NCBI GenBank assembly: GCA_021397845.1
Contig: CM038052.1
Location: 144,115,854 to 144,179,853, forward strand
DNA: 64,000 bases
Origin: Areca catechu
Lineage: Eukaryota > Streptophyta > Magnoliopsida > Arecales > Arecaceae
Reading direction: 5' to 3'
Of the stretch, positions 44,760 to 56,028 are shown in pieces. The position numbers and the translations under genes were made by a program. Each line of letters begins with the position of its first letter. The stretch's first letter is position 1. The notes under the pieces were generated by a model, which saw only the letters and a list, made by a program, of their open reading frames with translations, was not told where the DNA came from and did not search any database.

Positions 44760-47230
44760 CTAAACGGCTCCGACCTCGGATGGCTCGACCTTGGCTAGCA
44801 TCGAAAGCTTAGAGGCCACAGCTTCCTCGACAACTGCCTCCTCATCAGGCTCCGCATCCGAGGTCGAGGGGTACCTGAGGCAATCGCAGTTCTTACCGGG
44901 AACGAACGCCTCGATCTGACCGTGCAAGAACATGAAGCGTTTAAAGAAGAAGTCCGACGCCGTTTGATGGATCTTGGTGACGAACTCCTCCGAGGCCTTG
45001 AACTTGGCAACGGCCTCCTCAACATCCTTCTTGGCCTCGGCGGCCTTCTTCCTTGCCTCAGTGGCCTCCATCCTAGCAGCCTTCGCCGACTTGGCTGCCA
45101 CCTCCGCCGCCTTCTCAACTGCGGCCAACCTCTCTTTCCCTACCACCAGCTCCACCTGGGCAGTTCAGGAGGCCTCCTTGTGCCGATCAGCCTCGACACT
45201 ATACCACTTCAGCTTCTTCTTAATGGTGGAGAGCTCATCAACAACTTTCCTTGAGCGACTCCGCTCTAGGTCAAGGCCCTCCAGGAGTTTTTTTGCTCGC
45301 CCCTTAGCATTGGCGAGCTGCTTCTCCAGGTCCTTAACCTTCTGCTCGAGCGCCCCGTTTACTTCGGCCTTCTCCTTCAGATCGATCTTCAGAGACTCGA
45401 TCTTGGCTGCTGCCGCTCAACACGCTCCCAGTTCTGACAGCAGCCCCTAATGAAGAGGGCCTCGGTACCGAACTGGACCATGAAAAAAGGTCAACCCAAA
45501 AAAAAAAAAGAGAAGAAAGGGGTAACTCATCGAGTAAAGCTAGGGGAAGATGGCGTTGAGGACATCGTTCAGCTGCAGTCTAGCCATCTCCTGCCGGTCG
45601 CATGTTTGGATTGAAAAATCCATCATGCACTCGGTCAGTGTGGGGCTCAGGAGGACAGAGCTCCTCGGCCCCATCTTGAAAGGGAGTCGACGTCTCACCT
45701 CCTCTCTCTTACTCTCTCCTAGAGTAGGCGGCCTTGCCCTACTAGCCGCAGGGCCCTCGGAGATAGGTTGAGGAACTGATATCCATGCATACGGTGTCTC
45801 AGTCACAGCCTTAGTTGCGGCTCGAACCTCCTCATCCCTGATCTCGATCAAAGATGAACTTGGAGGACTGGGGGACGCAGCGGCAGCAGCTGCGGCCCTT
45901 GCCCGGGCTACTACCTCGGGCTCCATGGCCGGGGCCACCCCCTGACGACCGAACCGCTCTGGGATCTTCTGGGCCTCCTGCTAGACCTTCCCTGGCACCG
46001 CAGATACCGCCCTCTCCACTGGTGCAGGTGCAACTCGGGTCACCCTTGAACTCTGACTAACCGGAGCAGTAGGACTCGGACCGGCCACCACGGCAAGAGC
46101 AGTTGCAAGCGCACTCTCACCCCCGACCCGCCTCGCGGAGGCTCCTTGACCAGCTCGGTCAGCAGCCTCTTCCGGGTGATCGCCAGTAGGTCACTCTCTG
46201 TAAAAATCATCCCTGCATGCAAGTCACACAATGGTCAGAGCCCGTAGGAAGCAATGTAAGAAATGCAAGGAAGAAAAAGAAAAGTTCAGGTCGAACTCAC
46301 CCAACCCATTCGTTGGGTCGACCCCGACGTCGGAGAGGTTCTTCTCTGATAACAGGACCTCGAGAGAAGGGATCTGGGCGGTGTGGAGCTGCTCATAGTC
46401 ATCCCGGTCAGCCGCATCGACCACAGAATTTCGGTTGAGGGACTGGTCCGGATCGCTCCAGGCCTAGTCTACCCCCTCAACCATGGCGAAAAAGAATTTG
46501 CTCTTCCATCCCTTGATGGAAAAGGGAAGCTCGAACCTAATGCCCTTCGGGCGGGAAGACAAGAACCACCACCCATCCTCAGTCGGGTGGTGCTTCAGGG
46601 CAAAGAAAGCCCTGAACAAAGAGAACCGGGCAACAAACCCGTGGAGGTGACAGACCACTACAAAGGACAAAATGACCCTAACGGCGTTTGGCACTAACTG
46701 GGCAGGGACCAAACGATAGTTATCCAAGATGGACATGAAGAAGGGATAGAAAGGAAAGCGGAGACCCCTTGAAAAGGTCTCCTCATAAAAAGCAATGCGG
46801 CCCAGGCCATTGGAAGTGACCCGTTCCCATGGACGAGGGATCATAAGCCGAACAGAATGTGGGATGCCATAGACATCTCGAATGGTCCCCAGTTCCTCGG
46901 TGGTGATCATCGAGGTGACCCCGCCAGGACCTGTGGACCGGACAGACTCAGGAGTAGGTACAGAAGAAGGAGGAGGGAGAGAAGGAATGGACCCTGGTTC
47001 CCTGATGAGCACTAGACCGAGAGAAAGCCTCCTACGAAACTTGAAGCGAGTCGCATCCTCCTCCTCACCGGAGGAAGAAGAAGACACCAGCCTCCACTCG
47101 GAGGGACTGGCCTCGCCCTGATCAGTGGAGGGTAGAAGCCCGAGCCAAAGCGGGACATCCTCAAGAATGAGAGAAGTGAAGGACTTGAGGTAGAGGACAA
47201 AAGAACGGACTCGACTCGAAGGAAATCTTA
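44760..47230 (-). pseudogene. Antisense accessory gene of Gypsy D (putative gypsy-type transposon protein)
   Basis: Opposite to gag-pol. The N-terminal block, read from about 47230 to 46464, has a Ser/Glu-rich start and then GIPHSVRLMIPRP, LRFPFYPFF and LPFSIKGWKSKFFF, which I recognise as the 'putative gypsy type transposon' family (PF04195/Transposase_28-like). After a TAG near 46464 the frame continues to a likely intron (GTGAGT donor near 46301, TGCAG acceptor near 46215), then MIFTESDLLAITRKRLL. A further exon (45938-45540) ends near another possible junction. The C-terminus (about 45480-44760) is an alanine-, lysine- and glutamate-rich coiled coil. No clear start ATG in frame; at least three stops. 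Function unknown. Confidence 0.75.
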
Positions 47231-47688
47231 GACCTAGAGGAGGGACCCTACCCTGATGAAGGGGGAAGAAAGAGGGGACTAACCTGGTTCCTTAGAAGAT
47301 TTGATGCAACTGGGAGGAAGAAGAAAGCTCGAACACAGCAGCAAGCGCAAAGAATTCAAAAGGATGGATATTTCGGGTAAGGCCCTCCTTTCATTTCGAA
47401 ATGACCCGATGGATCCGTACTGTTACGACACCTTTGCCAATGGATCCATGCCACGTGTTTCCCATCGATGAAAATGGCATCCCGGTCACTCTGAATTTTG
47501 CACCAACATTAACTGCTCCTCGGACGTGGCCACGTGGCACCCTGGCATTGGCCTGTAGGACCATCTCACGGAGCACCAGCAATCATGGCCATCATTATGC
47601 CAGATCTCCACCTTTCCACGTCAGCATCACAATTACTCCCTTCTGCTCGAGTGCCGCGCACTAACGAGCCTCGGGAGTGGAGAGCAAA
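47231..47688 (+). other. Gypsy D region between antisense gene and 3' LTR
   Basis: Non-coding; probably holds the promoter of the antisense gene. A purine run (about 47673-47688, GGGAGTGGAGAGCAAA) abuts the 3' LTR and is the likely polypurine tract of D. Confidence 0.6.
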
Positions 47689-49100
47689 TGATGCAGCGAG
47701 ATCGCTGACATAGGAGAGCTGACAGGCACCACGTCAAAGGAAGCCACCGCGTCAGATGCCACGTCAATTCTCCTGCTAGGACTCCTTCACCGAGCTGAGC
47801 TCCCTTAGGACAACGAGCCGAGCTCCGTCCTCCGCCAGGTCGGTCCCGCAAGCTCGAGACACCTAGGCCGGAGCCGCACTCTGCCCTCCAGAGCGAGACC
47901 CTCGGAGATCGAGCCCCGTGGTCGGAGTCGAGCTCAGCCCTCCTCCGCCACGTGGAGCCTCTTCAAGGCTAAGCCCTCTGGACCGGGCCCACACTCTGCC
48001 CTCTAGAGCGAGATCCTTGGAGATCGAGCTCCATGGTCGGAGTCGAGCTCAGCCCTCCTATACCACGTGGAGCCTCTTTGAGGCCGAGCCCTCTGGACCG
48101 GGCCTGCACTCTACCCTCCAGAGCGAGACCCTCGGAGATCGTGTCCCGTGGTCAGAGTCGATCTCAGCCCTCCTCCGTCATGTAGAGCCTCTTCGAGGCT
48201 GAGCCCTCTGGACCAGGCCCGCACTCTGCCCTCCTCCACCGAGGAGACCTCGCAAGCTCGGGGCGTCTAGGTCGGAGTGAGCCCTACCATTCTAGCTCAG
48301 CCCCAGCTCAGACACGAGCACCGCCATCCCAGGACACCGACGAGCCGCCCATGGACTGCACTAGGACACCTGCCAGACTGCACTGACCGCCTGCAGCCAC
48401 CGGTTACACCAGAAAGGGAAGAGACCCACTGATCGAGGTGCCACGCTCCTCACCAACCGCTTGAACCACCCGAGAAAGAAAGTCAACCAGGAGATTCGAA
48501 TCCCAAGGGCGGTGGCCCACCAATCGAGGTACTGCCAGGTTTCTCGGAATGAGATGACCAAGGGGAATGTCAGAGCACATGACAGCTCCCCTTATCACGG
48601 ATCGGGAAAGGCTCCTCGGGATACCACCGCACATGCCTGACAGCCCGGTGGAGATCCCAAGATGAATGCCCAATGGTAACCTAGTCTACAAAACTCAGAG
48701 GTAACAACTACAAGAAGGGAGAGAGACATAAGCTAGAACACACCAACACAAGTTCAAGCTCAACCAGAAAGCACAGCACCACAAGAAAAACTCAAGTAGA
48801 GGCGGGTGGAAGAGCCATACAGAGACTCCTTCTAGCCAAGCCACTCTTCCCCGACATACTTGCATCCCACTCTCACACTACTCACTCCTCGTGTGGAGTC
48901 CATTAAGAGGGGCTCGACCAGGAGGATCTGTTCTCTTGGGTCATCACTGACTTGATCATCGGAGTGCCCCCACCAGAAATCCCGGCCTGGGTCACTAATC
49001 CCTGTTTTGCAGGTCCAGGACCACTGGACAGCGAGACAGCGAAGGAGGCGCTCTCCGACGCCGACAGCAGGTACAGGCCACGACGATCTTGGCGGCAACA
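47689..49100 (+). mobile_element. 3' LTR of Gypsy D
   Basis: TGATGCAGCGAG to GGCGGCAACA, matching 26104-27506 including the 115-bp repeats. Followed by ATCTC, where the LTR of E resumes. Confidence 0.9.
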
Positions 49101-50763
49101 ATCTCCATTATGATTTTTGTAGAACATCCATCATTAACAATAATTGTCATATTAGTTTTAAATTTATTAGATTTCTGGTCAACTTATTGAGTCATCCATA
49201 TTTGATCTATTTGGGCTATCAGGCATTGTTATCGAGGCAGTCATGCCCTTCCACTTTCATAATCTTTCCATTATAATCATAGCTCTTCCTGATTTCTCTT
49301 AGTCATTGGATTTGGCTATCTATGAGTATGATCAATTGGGCAAGAAAACTTTGAGTAAGAGGATTTATGTTCTAATCCTTAAGTCTAGTTAAATTTCTAA
49401 ATATTTTTTAGTACTAGTCATGTAAGGTTCAGAAAATTGGGATTAAGAGTAATTCAGATATTAGAATTATAAAAATAGAAATCTAATAATTATTTATTAT
49501 TTTGTATTGATGGTTGATTGAGGATGTGTTGGAATTATGTTGTTGCTTAATATGTTAGAAGTGGATTGGTAGATATTGTGACTAAATTATTGTTAATAAA
49601 GGTAAGGGTTCTTGGACATGAACACAGATATATCTATATCTATAGACTACATGGTTTTGATCTTTGGACATGATCATTGATATGTATAATTATTTATTCA
49701 CTATTTTACTTTTATTTCTCATGATAAATATTTATTTTATGATTGTTGGTATGATTATTTATATTTCTTATATCGTATGTTTGTATCAAATATAATTATT
49801 TTTTTAATGGTTAGGATTATGATACCGGCTATTGAATATTTTAAAAATAATACAATAAGATACAATATTTTTCCGGCATTATTGAGATTTAGTAAATTAA
49901 TAACTAAGAAAGAAATATTTAAACTAGTCATGTTATATCAAGATAGCTCGACATGAGTAAAAATATAGCACTGTGAACAGTTTACTATAGACAGGAACAT
50001 GGCACAATGGATAGCATGCCATGGACAGGAGCGTGGCATCGAGCATAGCTATCATGGGTAGGAGCATGGCACTGAAAATAGCTGCACCATAGGTACTAAC
50101 GTGGTACTTGAGTTTACTAATCATAGATTGGAACGTGACCGTGATTAATCTAAAATTTTAAAATATAATAGTTAATTAATTTAAATTATGTTAATGAGAT
50201 ATAGATGATAAGACATGAAACTATAATTAAATAAAAAGAGATTTTACTTAATGATATATGTGGTTATCACACTTGAATAATATGGATATTTAATGGTAAT
50301 TGATGCATGATTTTATATATATAGTGTTGAGTTATATTGATTATTTGATATGAGATTTTATGATTTACATTTTCTTTAGTACATTTATCTATTATTTTCT
50401 AAATATGTTGTGTTATATTGGTGTGAGTATGTGGAAATTTGTACTGGATTGTAAAGCTCACCATCTTATTCTCCTTTCTTTTTCAGAGTTACAGGATGTT
50501 TAGTTTGGCAATGGTTTGGATCATGATTAAAAGATTTGATTAGATAGAGCATCATCAATACCAGTCAGATGATGGAGTTTCATAAATTGTATTAGGTTTG
50601 ATATTTATTAGTGTAAAATACTTGTTGTGAATTGAGATCAATAGTGTTCACGGAAATTGAGGTTGTAATGAATTTTAAGGCTTTGCATATTTTTTAGGAT
50701 CTTGTCTTAGGGAGTATGCGATTGTCGCATGGCCAACTCGGTTGCTGGATTTGAAGCATCACA
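49101..50763 (+). mobile_element. 5' LTR of element E, right part
   Basis: Begins with TTTTTGTAGAACATCC, which aligns with 59325 onward of the 3' LTR; the alignment runs about 700 bases until Copia F cuts the other copy. It contains a 34-bp tandem repeat (49968-50137) and ends TTGAAGCATCACA, an inverted match to the TGTGAT start. Confidence 0.82.
49968..50137 (+). repeat. 34-bp tandem repeat, five copies, in LTR of E
   Basis: Units start at about 49968, 50002, 50036, 50069 and 50104, each ending in a GGAGCATG or GGAACGTG-like phrase. Degenerate but regular spacing of 33-35 bases. Confidence 0.7.
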
Positions 50764-50766
50764 AAA

Positions 50767-50778
50767 TGGTATCAAAGC
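50767..50778 (+). other. Primer-binding site of element E
   Basis: TGGTATCAAAGC, 11 of 12 matches to the initiator-methionine primer site, three bases after the LTR end. Confidence 0.8.
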
Positions 50779-51464
50779 TTAGAATTAGAAAAGTGATATA
50801 AAGGACTATGGTATGATAGAATGGTTACTAGTGATATAATAGAGTATCAAGAATGGATTTAAATATTTGATTTTATATCACAAGGTATGGTGAAAGAATT
50901 TGTGACTAAAGGCTTGACCTATGATGGGTATAAAAAGGGTGATTGATTTATATATGTGAATGATTTAAATCCCTAAATCCCAAATTCAAGGTTTCATTCA
51001 TCAAAGCATGCACATGAGTTGTGGCAGATTATGCTACTCATATACAAAGACATCCGTATACATCTTTTAAAAAAGAAAGTTTCATATACAAAAATATGAA
51101 CATGTTAATATGCACATGAGAAAATTTATGCTACTCATGATCTTGCTGTACAAAATAACAAAAGATCCTCCATGCTAACTAATGCATCATCACTTAGCCC
51201 ATCAATCTACCCACACAAATAAATACAAAAATAATGATTAATATTTAGGGTATGACTTGTTTGCCTTCCAAAATTTCATGAGAATCATGTTTGTGGGATT
51301 TGATTGCGAACATAGTCGTGGGCATGCATAGAGTGAGATTTTTTTTAAAAAAATATTATTTATGAGGTCAGCATGTCTGGATGGTTGGATGCTGCTCTTA
51401 TCCCTTTTGTTCCTTTCTTTTTGGATTTTACATGCCTTTTGGGGAACTAGTTTTGGATTGGAGG
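50779..51464 (+). other. Internal region of E, left, nothing recognised
   Basis: AT-rich with many stops in all frames. Position suggests leader and gag, but no gag motif can be read. Confidence 0.5.
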
Positions 51465-51472
51465 GTTGTAAG

Positions 51473-52346
51473 TAGGACCGGAACTGAGCCAGATCGGCCC
51501 GATAGACTTCGGGCCAGCCTAAATTAAATTAGATTTTGGGCCAGTTTTAAAGCGAATTGGACTGGGCTCGAGCCTTAAAAAAAATCCATTCAAATTTTAG
51601 GCCGGGCTTGGGCCGGTCCGGGCCTGGTCCGGACCAGCTCGAATACATCCCTTTTTCTCTAGTCTGAGTCCCGTCTCTCTCTCTTAGTCTCTCTCCGTTC
51701 TCTCTCTTCGTCTCTCTCTCAATCTCAACCTCTCTCGTTTCCATCTCCAGCTCCGATCCGTCTCCCCCGGCCCTTGTGCAACCTTGCGGACCCCCTCCCG
51801 GCTCCGATCCGACTCCCTCAGTGGCGAATGAAGCTGGAGAAGTTACCGTGCTTGAAGTATTTGGGGAGGAGCGATGTGGAGAACTTGTGGGGATCCCAAA
51901 CGACGAAGCTGTTGCGGTTGCAGTTCCACGACACCACCCCGTCGATCTCTGGATCCTTCACCATCTTGAACGTCTTCATCAGGAACAGCAGTGGGGCCAC
52001 CTCGTTCAGCCCCTCCATCGATCGGGGGCTCGTCGTCGCCTCCTCCTCCTACTCCTACTCCTCCTCCTCCACAACCACCTTCCATGCCCTCCTTCTCCAA
52101 CAAAAATCCTGCACGTGTATGAACCTAAAGGGGCTTCAATTCTATTCGGCGGTACCATGATTTTTTTTTTTTTTTTTTTTGTCGTTGGGTTGTAATCGGG
52201 CCAGCACGATTAGGTTTCGACCGGGCTCGAGTCGGGCTCGGGCCTGAAATTTTTAGGCCTAAGCCCGGCCTGAAGCCCGAATTTTTTTTTGTGCTGGGCC
52301 CGAGTAGGGGTGTGGCCTGGTCCAGCCCGATCCACTTCCACCCCTA
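51473..52346. mobile_element. hAT-like Pack element with captured gene sequence
   Basis: Ends TAGGACCGGAACTG (left) and CACTTCCACCCCTA (right), imperfect inverted repeats (about 11 of 18). The 8-base flanks GTTGTAAG (51465-51472) and GTTATAAG (52347-52354) match at 7 of 8, as for a hAT insertion. Outer parts are rich in GGGCC/GGCCCG and match the smaller sibling at 58467-59056. The centre holds GC-rich captured sequence: a pyrimidine-rich stretch (51640-51770) and a heat-shock-factor exon fragment. It lies inside element E. Confidence 0.72.
51818..52085 (-). pseudogene. Captured heat-shock transcription factor fragment (DNA-binding domain, N-terminal two-thirds)
   Basis: Minus-strand reading from 52018 gives MEGLNEVAP, then [32 protein letters not shown] and [16 protein letters not shown], the start of an HSF DNA-binding domain up to recognition helix 3. 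The upstream part (from ATG at 52085) encodes a glycine-rich N-terminus typical of class A HSFs, but is one base out of frame with the domain. Similarity stops after FIR, a few residues before the usual intron position, and a stop follows. HSFs are nuclear factors that bind heat-shock elements; this fragment lacks the end of the domain, the oligomerisation region and activation motifs. FLMK replaces the usual FLTK. Confidence 0.88.
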
Positions 52347-52354
52347 GTTATAAG

Positions 52355-53462
52355 AGCTTGGGCAGCAGGGTGGTTGCAATGAGAACAATGGTACTAAAAA
52401 CCCCTTCCTCAACGTACACGTGCACAAATAGCATGTGCATGCGAGAATTGCCTATACTTTATTTTTGGGGAGCATTAGTCTTGTTTCTATTAAGAAGTCT
52501 TGTTTGTCTCTTGATAGAGAGAGAGGAGAGAGTCAATTGAGCTGTCTTACCGATGATTGCGTGGCATCCTACCGATCAAGGATTTAAAAGTTGGCTTTGG
52601 TTCTCTTTGTTGAATTTCAATTTTGGCAGTTTTTTCAGTTTTGGCAGTTTCACTTCGAGATTTGTTATTTTGGTCAGAAAAGTTAGAAGCGGTAAAAAAA
52701 AAGAGAAAAAGTCAAGAAAAGTCGTTACACATGATATTATTATGTTTTCAATTATCTATGATCATTATTTCTGTAGCTATTGGTAGTTTTAGACTACGCT
52801 AATTTAAAATTTAATGCATTAGATATCTTATATTTTAATAATTTCCTAATCCCTCCCCCCCTTCTTTTAAAATTCCATTCTCTAAGCATATTTCTATATT
52901 TTATTTTAATAACTGTTTAGGAAAGTAAAAAAAAATCCAAGCACCTCTCATTCTATTTCATTTTACTAACACATCAGCATGTCTCATTCTAAGCCATTAG
53001 CAATGTAATCATATTTCTATTTTTAATTGAATAATCTAAGCTAGAAAAAGAAAGTAAAAACCCATTTTATTTCATTATCTTATTTAATGTATCGAGTTTT
53101 TTTCTTATGAAAGACAAAAAAAACTCATCTAAGAAATCAAAGAGTTACAGGAACACATGATGCTTTCTAATTTGGAAAGACACATCATGATTACATCTTT
53201 CCCACTATAAGAACAAAGATTGGCCAAAAATAATATAGATTAGATTATTAGAGCCTTTAGATAAAGCTATTAAATACTATTGACAAATTTTAGAAAATGC
53301 TTGCATGATATTAAGCATATATGGTTGTTAAAAAAAGTAGGATCAATCAGTTCTGGCCAAAATTGACTGAAGCAAAAATTTCAAATACCATCAAATAAAT
53401 CATATAGGTTGGAGAGTGTCCCTTTCCCCATGTTTCACACTATTTAATATTCCAAAGCTCTA
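52355..53462 (+). other. Internal region of E, nothing recognised
   Basis: Mostly AT-rich with poly-A and poly-T runs. No transposon ends or protein motifs were found. Confidence 0.45.
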
Positions 53463-54645
53463 TACTACCGCAAAAATGCCAACAAGAATCTGATTTTATG
53501 CACCTGCTGTCTTAGATTCTGCTATCCTACTTTGTGGCCCATAACTCACAGAATTTAGATAAGTATTTTATACAATATCAAACCAGGCTTACAAAATGCT
53601 GCTAGATTCTCAACTGGCTTATTTTTTTGGAATGACCCATCTCTAGCGTTCCCTAGATCATGGCCTGTGTTGGAAATGAGAAACCCTTGGAAGGTAGTAT
53701 GTGTATGAGGTGCATCAAGGAAGACTCAAACCACACTCCAGATGCGCCTCTCTTGCAGTTTTAAGTTGGCCCTTTCATTCCCGTAGCTGACTTACAGCTG
53801 CCTATTGAATTCTAGTTTCTCTCCCTTGTGGAAGCCATGGTGGTGGTTGGCATGCAAAAAAAAAAAAATCTTAAAAAAAAGGTTCATTGATCGTGGTCGG
53901 AGAAAGAAACACATCATTATACAAAAATTGGCATCCGTACACATCTAGTTAATCCTTGCATTATATCTCATGCTATCCTAGCAAGTAGAGAATCTAAGAG
54001 CATTGTACTTCATTATTCCAAATATGCATAAGAGATTTCAAAACATCCCTAAATCCCTAAACCAAGACATCCATACACATCATTATACAAAAAGCAGCAA
54101 CAAGCATTTTTTCACCTAGAGATCGAAATCCAAATCAATAGTAGAAATCAAGAAAGGGGAGAAAATCAAAGCCTAAAAGAAATCAGGGCTCATGTTCATT
54201 CTACCTCTATGCTCCTCCACAGGAGGGATCTGCGCTTGGTGATCGATCAATCCTGCTTCTTGAGCTTCTCGACATGCTGGTTGAGCTTGTTGAGGTCGAT
54301 GATAAGGTTGGTGATGCTGAAGAAGATGGAGGAGGAGGGAGAGAGGTTGGGAGAGGGGAAGAGGCTGGGGTGGCGACGGATCTAATGGAATTAAGGTTTC
54401 GATTGGGGAGAAGAAGGAAAACTTATCGATGCTTTAAAGTATCGATAAATGTTATTTTTGCCGACATTTTTGCTGATGCTTAAAAAAAGCACCAACAAAT
54501 CCTATCTCTAATTTTCCGATGCTTTTAAGCATCATTTTTTTTTTTTAATGCTTTTAAAAAGTGTTGGAAGGCTGGTGGAACTTTCCGAACGCTTTCCTCT
54601 AGCATCAAAGAAAAAATGTTGGGAGATCTGCCTTTTTTTGTAGTA
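53463..54645. mobile_element. Possible non-autonomous CACTA-like element
   Basis: Right end, reverse-complemented, is TACTACAAAAAAAGG and the left end TACTACCGCAAAAATG, both close to CACTA termini with the first C changed. Right subterminal sequence (54430-54600) has repeated GATGCTTTAAAG and CGATGCTTTTAAGCATC motifs, as in CACTA elements. A GC-richer patch (54190-54400) could be captured gene sequence, but I cannot name it. No 3-base target duplication is visible, so the boundaries are uncertain. Confidence 0.4.
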
Positions 54646-56028
54646 TGTTGATAGATTATATTGTGTTATGTATACTTATTCGATTACTATTAGATGACTT
54701 TAAATTCTACACTTGATATGGGTGCAAATTACTTTATCTCTCTAGTTTTGTTATTAAATGTTGATTTTAAATTTTGGATTTATTAGAAAGTTATTTGGAG
54801 TGTGACTTGATTTTCATAATATTAGAGTTGAATATTTCTTTCAGGGTTGAACTTATATGCGAACTATGAATGAAATAAGCATGTAGAGGAAAATTGTATT
54901 TATGATATTGCAAATATGTGTAATTCCTTATTCATGGATTTGATTTTATTAAGAGGACATGAGATACACAACTTGATGGAATCTTTGATAATTTAAATTA
55001 TCATTTTTAGATTAGATTATTTGATCTTCCTTATATTTATTCGAGATCATCAGGTGTGTTAAACTCTAAGCCAAAGTTAAGGTTTGTAAACACATCTAAG
55101 ATATCTTTCTCCTATTATTGCATTGGATGGAGAAATTGATTTTGGAAGAGTCCTATGAGTTTAATATAAGGGATTGGATTTCAGGTAAGTTAATTTATTG
55201 ATGTTAAAAGTCGTGATGAAGGAAGTTTTATGTGAAATGGATGAGTTAATTTTATTCATAGGGATGTTGACTTGAGATCTTCTAATTTATTAGAATTTAG
55301 AGTTAATTCTTATAAAAAAAAAGGTTAGTTTGGAATTGTCTAATTGATTATCAAGTAAATCTAGGGTTAATTTACTTTAAATTATTCTAGATTTATGGAG
55401 TTCTAGAAAGATGATGAAATTATGAAGGGCTACAAATATAGAAAGTGGATCAAGGTTTAAATTTGATGTGATATGCCCAAGGCATGGGCAAGACAAGAGA
55501 CTTAAAAGCTTTGTTTTAGTTTGACCTAAAAATATTAGAAATTTTGGATCTTTTTGATTTTATTGGAAACCCATACTTTTATCAGAGTTCATCTAGCAAA
55601 CCCAAAGAATTTGGTAAATCTAGATCAAAGTTTGCAGTGAAAGCATGGTGGTTTGAATTGGCTAGAAACCTTAATTCTGGATCTGAAAGGTATTAAGATG
55701 GAAGACTTGAATTAGTAAAGGAGGATTTTCTTGATAATTAAAGGATAATGTTATCGATACTTTGACTAATCTGAATATAGCAACACAATTTTTTATAGCA
55801 AGCTCTCCTATTATAGTCAATGCTAGGAAAAAACTCTAGATATCTCAAATTTATTGTTAATGGATTGAACGTCCTTTGCTTTGGTTCGCATCTAGAATGC
55901 TTTGGCATAAAGCTCCTTTATCTAGCTTTGTGTTATTACTCCATTTGTTAGAAAGGGGCTTGAGACTTTTCTAAGACAAAAGTATAATCATGGGGTAAGT
56001 TAAGGGGAAAAAAAAGGCACAGATCGTG
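54646..56028 (+). pseudogene. Internal region of E with possible Gypsy protease remnant
   Basis: At about 54711-54745 the reading TLDMGANYFIS resembles the LDTGATHSFIS protease site of Tekay/Del-type Gypsy elements. Around 54950 a DLILL-x-x-H phrase could be the downstream DLI-LDMHDFD segment. Everything else is too degraded to read. Treat as a weak lineage hint, not a gene. Confidence 0.3.

Larger units (their letters stand above)
26104..49100 (+). mobile_element. Tat-type Ty3/Gypsy element D, with nested Copia C
   Basis: Two LTRs of about 1.4 kb (26104-27506, 47689-49100) bound gag, pol with a second RNase H, a 117-bp tandem repeat and an antisense accessory gene. This layout is that of the Tat lineage (Grande, Cinful, RIRE2, Ogre group). 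Target duplication is ATCTT (26099-26103) against ATCTC (49101-49105). The empty site is seen in the paralogous 3' LTR of E (around 59317), which runs straight through TTGATCTCC. LTR copies differ at roughly 9% in the first 200 bases by eye, so D is much older than Copia C inside it. Confidence 0.9.

Noticed and set aside
44795..45450. Arginine-rich and other shadow frames
   Set aside because: They are alternate frames of the antisense coiled-coil gene of Gypsy D.
54274..54483. 69-codon frame rich in Glu/Gly/Arg
   Set aside because: Low-complexity purine-rich sequence in a CACTA-like segment; no domain recognised.
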